DNA of 64,000 nucleotides from Litorimonas sp964511495 (GTDB lineage: Bacteria; Pseudomonadota; Alphaproteobacteria; Caulobacterales; Maricaulaceae), in the NCBI GenBank assembly GCA_964511495.1, contig CAZEFT010000001.1, positions 124,001-188,000 of the forward strand. Direction: 5' to 3'. The notes under the pieces were generated by a model. The model was given only the letters and a program-made list of their open reading frames with translations, did not search any database and had not been told where the DNA came from. Made by a program: the position numbers and the translations under genes. Positions 61,414 through 64,000 of this stretch are shown piece after piece; position 1 is the stretch's first letter, and each line of letters starts with the position of its first letter.

Positions 61414-64000
61414 ATGAAAAGAACCACTGCCATTAAAAAGGCATCTCTTGCCGGAGCGGCGACCACCGCATTATTGTTAGCACTCAGCACAAACGCCATG
61501 GCACAAGATGCTGAAGAGACTGCCGGAACTGATGAAGTGATCTCAACAGGCATTCGGCAATCCATCGCTGACAGTTTGGCTCTGAAGAAAGAATCAAGCT
61601 CCATTGTCGAGGCCATTACATCAGAAGACATCGGTAAATTACCAGACGTCTCAATCGCTGACTCCTTGGCTCGCCTGCCTGGCGTGACAGCTCAGCGTGT
61701 TCGGGGCCGTGCACAACAAATTTCCATTCGTGGTCTTGGTCCTGACTTTTCAATCGCCCTTTTGAATGGCCGTGAACAAGTCTCCGCCGGCAATAACCGC
61801 GGCATTGAATTTGACCAATTCCCGTCTGAACTCATCGCTAAAGGTATTGTTTACAAAACACCGGACGCCAAATTGGCGGCAACAGGTGTAGCCGGCGCGG
61901 TCGATCTTCGGACTGTCCGCCCGCTGGATTACACGGAGCGCAAGATCAATCTGTCAGGTAAATATGTCATCAATGACAATGGCAAATTAAACCCTGATTT
62001 CGATGCAAACGGTTATCGTTTATTTGGCTCTTACATTGATCAGAACGAAGCACGCACTTTAGGCTTCTCTTTAGGCATAACGCATCAGTCAAACCCAACA
62101 CAATTTTTCTCTCGCGAGTTGAAGACCAATCAAAACCAGACAGGACAGCTGGCAGATGGTACATATTTCGCTGCTGATAACCCGCGTACTGGTGTTGTTT
62201 CACGGGATTTCAAACGTACATCCGTCACAGGCGCCTTACAGTTTGAACCAACAGACCGTTTCTCTGCGACTGTAGATGCTTATTATTCAGATTTCGAAGA
62301 TGAAGGTATTTTCCGTGGCGTAGAAACACCGATTGCGGGATGGTCAGGCGCCAGTTTGACAAACTCTACACCGGGCGGCGCTTTTGTCAGCTCTGCCACT
62401 TATGATCCCGTGGGAGCCATTCTGCGGACAGACACAGAAGGTAACTCAGCCGAGATTTTCTCTGCCGGTTTAAATATGGACTTCCAAGCGACGGACAAGT
62501 TGAGCTTCAACCTCGATCTCTCAACGTCACAGCTCGATAAGCAAGATATTGACTATGAAAGCTACGCAGGCACAGCTTTCCAAGCACTCTTCGGCCCACG
62601 GAACAATGATCCGGGCGTTCGCGGTTCCTTGACTTATAATACACCGACTGATGGCGAATATAGCATCGACAGTGAAATTGACTATTCAAACCCTGCCAAT
62701 GTCTTCCTGACTGACCCAGGCGGCTGGGGCCAAGTCGGCTTCATCAAAGAGCCTTTGATTGAAGACGATCTCAATCAAATTCGTGCGGAAGCCAGCTACG
62801 CCGTTGAGAAACATGGTATTGAAGCAATTTCTGTAGGAGCTCTTTACACTGATCGTGAAAAAGATTTTGACTCCAATGAAAGTTTCATTCGGGCCGGAAA
62901 TGGCTTCGTAAATGGAGAGGCCCCTATTCCGAGTAGTGCGGGAACAACAGATAGTGGGTCCATCGGCTTAGACATTGTGGCCTATGACCCAACAGCTTTT
63001 CGTACAGATGGTACATATATTTTCGAAAAAGGTGATTTTGACCAAGAATGGAATGTCCAAGAAGAAATTTGGACTTATTATGCCATGGCGACCATCTTCT
63101 CCGAAGGCTCCATTCCGGTTCGCGGTAATATTGGCTTCCAATATGTGGACGTCAATCAAGCCTCTACAGCGGGTGCCGCAATTACCGAAGAGTCCTATTC
63201 AGACTTCTTGCCAAGCGCGAACTTCAGTTTTGAAGTTGCAGATGACACCTTCATCCGTGTCGCAGCCGCAAGGTCTGTAACTCGTCCCCGCATGGATCAA
63301 CTTCGCGCAGGGGCCGCTCCGAGCTTCAACCCGCTAGTTTGTCCCGATGTTGACGGCAATGGTGTGAGAGACACCTTCATCGACACACCTGACCCGAACG
63401 ATGCCTGTATTAGCCTTTCAGGTGGTAACGGATTTTTGCGTCCTTATTCATCAGCCTCATATGACTTGTCCTTTGAGAAATATTTCAGCGATGCCGGCGC
63501 CATATCCTTAGCGCTTTTCACGAAGAACATCAGTGATTATGTCGTCGATTTGAGCCAGCTTTTTGAGAATGAAAATATCGCTCGATCATTATTAGGCGAC
63601 GCATTTGTCGATGATTTCCCACAATCTGCTGAGTTAAGTTTTAATGCACCGGAAAATGTGGAAACCGCAAAAGTTGAAGGCATTGAACTCGCTCTCCGCT
63701 TACCTTTGGATGATGTTTTCGGCGACATGTTCGAAGGCTTCGGTCTCAATGCTGCCTATACGTACACAAACACAAGCTTGGCCTTCAACAGCCGTGATAT
63801 TGATATTCCCGGTTATTCGAAGGACACGTTTAGCGGCGAAATATATTATGAAAGAGACGGGTTTAAAGCACGCGTTAACACGCGTCATCGCTCAGGTTTT
63901 TTGTCTGAAGTCCCACAATTTGACGGCTCTCTAGTCGGTGCTCAAGCGCTGTCTGAGACGGTCTATGATGCTCAGATTGGCTATGAATGGGATGAAGGCC
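61414..64000 (+). CDS. TonB-dependent receptor, N-terminal and middle part (truncated by window)
   Basis: An open frame from ATG 61414 (AAAGGGAA seven or so bases upstream) runs 862 codons to the window end with no stop. A signal peptide (KKASLAGAATTALLLALSTNAMA, cut before QDAEE) precedes the plug domain: SIVEAITSEDIGKLPDVSIADSLARLPGV, then the RGLGPDFSIALLNGR and GVAGAVDLRTVRPL blocks. The barrel follows, with repeated beta-strand patterns. There is no carboxypeptidase-like SusC domain. By its place beside amylase and glucosidase it should be the maltodextrin receptor, like MalA of Caulobacter. The C-terminal strand is outside the window. Confidence 0.94.
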   Translation, partial: MKRTTAIKKASLAGAATTALLLALSTNAMAQDAEETAGTDEVISTGIRQSIADSLALKKESSSIVEAITSEDIGKLPDVSIADSLARLPGVTAQRVRGRAQQISIRGLGPDFSIALLNGREQVSAGNNRGIEFDQFPSELIAKGIVYKTPDAKLAATGVAGAVDLRTVRPLDYTERKINLSGKYVINDNGKLNPDFDANGYRLFGSYIDQNEARTLGFSLGITHQSNPTQFFSRELKTNQNQTGQLADGTYFAADNPRTGVVSRDFKRTSVTGALQFEPTDRFSATVDAYYSDFEDEGIFRGVETPIAGWSGASLTNSTPGGAFVSSATYDPVGAILRTDTEGNSAEIFSAGLNMDFQATDKLSFNLDLSTSQLDKQDIDYESYAGTAFQALFGPRNNDPGVRGSLTYNTPTDGEYSIDSEIDYSNPANVFLTDPGGWGQVGFIKEPLIEDDLNQIRAEASYAVEKHGIEAISVGALYTDREKDFDSNESFIRAGNGFVNGEAPIPSSAGTTDSGSIGLDIVAYDPTAFRTDGTYIFEKGDFDQEWNVQEEIWTYYAMATIFSEGSIPVRGNIGFQYVDVNQASTAGAAITEESYSDFLPSANFSFEVADDTFIRVAAARSVTRPRMDQLRAGAAPSFNPLVCPDVDGNGVRDTFIDTPDPNDACISLSGGNGFLRPYSSASYDLSFEKYFSDAGAISLALFTKNISDYVVDLSQLFENENIARSLLGDAFVDDFPQSAELSFNAPENVETAKVEGIELALRLPLDDVFGDMFEGFGLNAAYTYTNTSLAFNSRDIDIPGYSKDTFSGEIYYERDGFKARVNTRHRSGFLSEVPQFDGSLVGAQALSETVYDAQIGYEWDEG

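Noticed and set aside
1..64000. CRISPR arrays, tRNA or rRNA genes, insertion sequences, prophage
   Set aside because: No regularly spaced repeats, no rRNA sequence and no transposase, integrase or phage structural proteins were recognised on reading; tRNAs were not searched computationally.

Overview
The window reads as one chromosomal segment of a moderate-GC (roughly mid-40s to 50 percent by eye) marine-type alphaproteobacterium of the Caulobacterales/Maricaulales kind (Hyphomonadaceae or Robiginitomaculaceae-like). The reasons are the cell-cycle genes trcR and rcdA at the left edge with a DUF1192 gene between them, a GGAAC-N16-CGTT promoter of the alphaproteobacterial EcfG stress type, and a maltodextrin locus laid out like the mal locus of Caulobacter crescentus. 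The genus is inference. I saw no rRNA, tRNA, CRISPR array, insertion sequence or prophage.

Layout. 0-1.3 kb: trcR (cut by the window edge), a candidate structured small RNA or leader, DUF1192 gene, rcdA. 1.4-8.7 kb, minus strand: rpmE, the tight group efp-suhB-kdsA, then an ABC exporter pair whose permease is fused to an M1 aminopeptidase. 8.9-16.4 kb: a type II secretion operon gspEFGHIJKLM without gspC, gspD or gspN. 16.4-23.5 kb: ada, a lipoprotein carboxylesterase, a nitrilase, a TadG-like von Willebrand A protein, purT and a DUF4112 gene. 23.6-33.2 kb: an accessory-looking signalling block (MarR, a coiled-coil unknown, three stand-alone receivers, a LuxR solo, a 1383-residue CheB-CheR-PAS-GAF-histidine kinase, a TerB-like protein and an orphan ParB-like protein with inverted repeats upstream). 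33.3-38.2 kb: MacAB-TolC-type efflux operon. 38.4-42.2 kb: small envelope and redox genes and a Crp/Fnr regulator. 42.2-48.2 kb: tamA-tamB. 48.3-54.7 kb: a second tripartite efflux operon with a divergent YtrA-type GntR regulator and a palindromic operator. 54.9-64 kb: starch/maltodextrin use: MFS transporter, LacI regulator, alpha-glucosidase, lipoprotein alpha-amylase and a TonB-dependent receptor that runs off the right edge.

How they work together. The receptor, amylase, glucosidase and MFS carrier form a complete route from outer-membrane uptake of maltodextrin to cytoplasmic glucose, with the LacI protein as probable controller through similar AT-rich dyads upstream of both transcription units. 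The two efflux operons have the same four-part composition (adaptor, ATPase, permease, outer-membrane factor) and overlapping genes, but only the second has a local regulator. The signalling block is the least explained part: the kinase and the receiver just downstream probably form a pair, while the other receivers and the LuxR solo have no visible partners. Several structured RNA or dyad elements (upstream of trcR, rcdA, efp, the esterase, the kinase and the TonB receptor) are described as candidates only.
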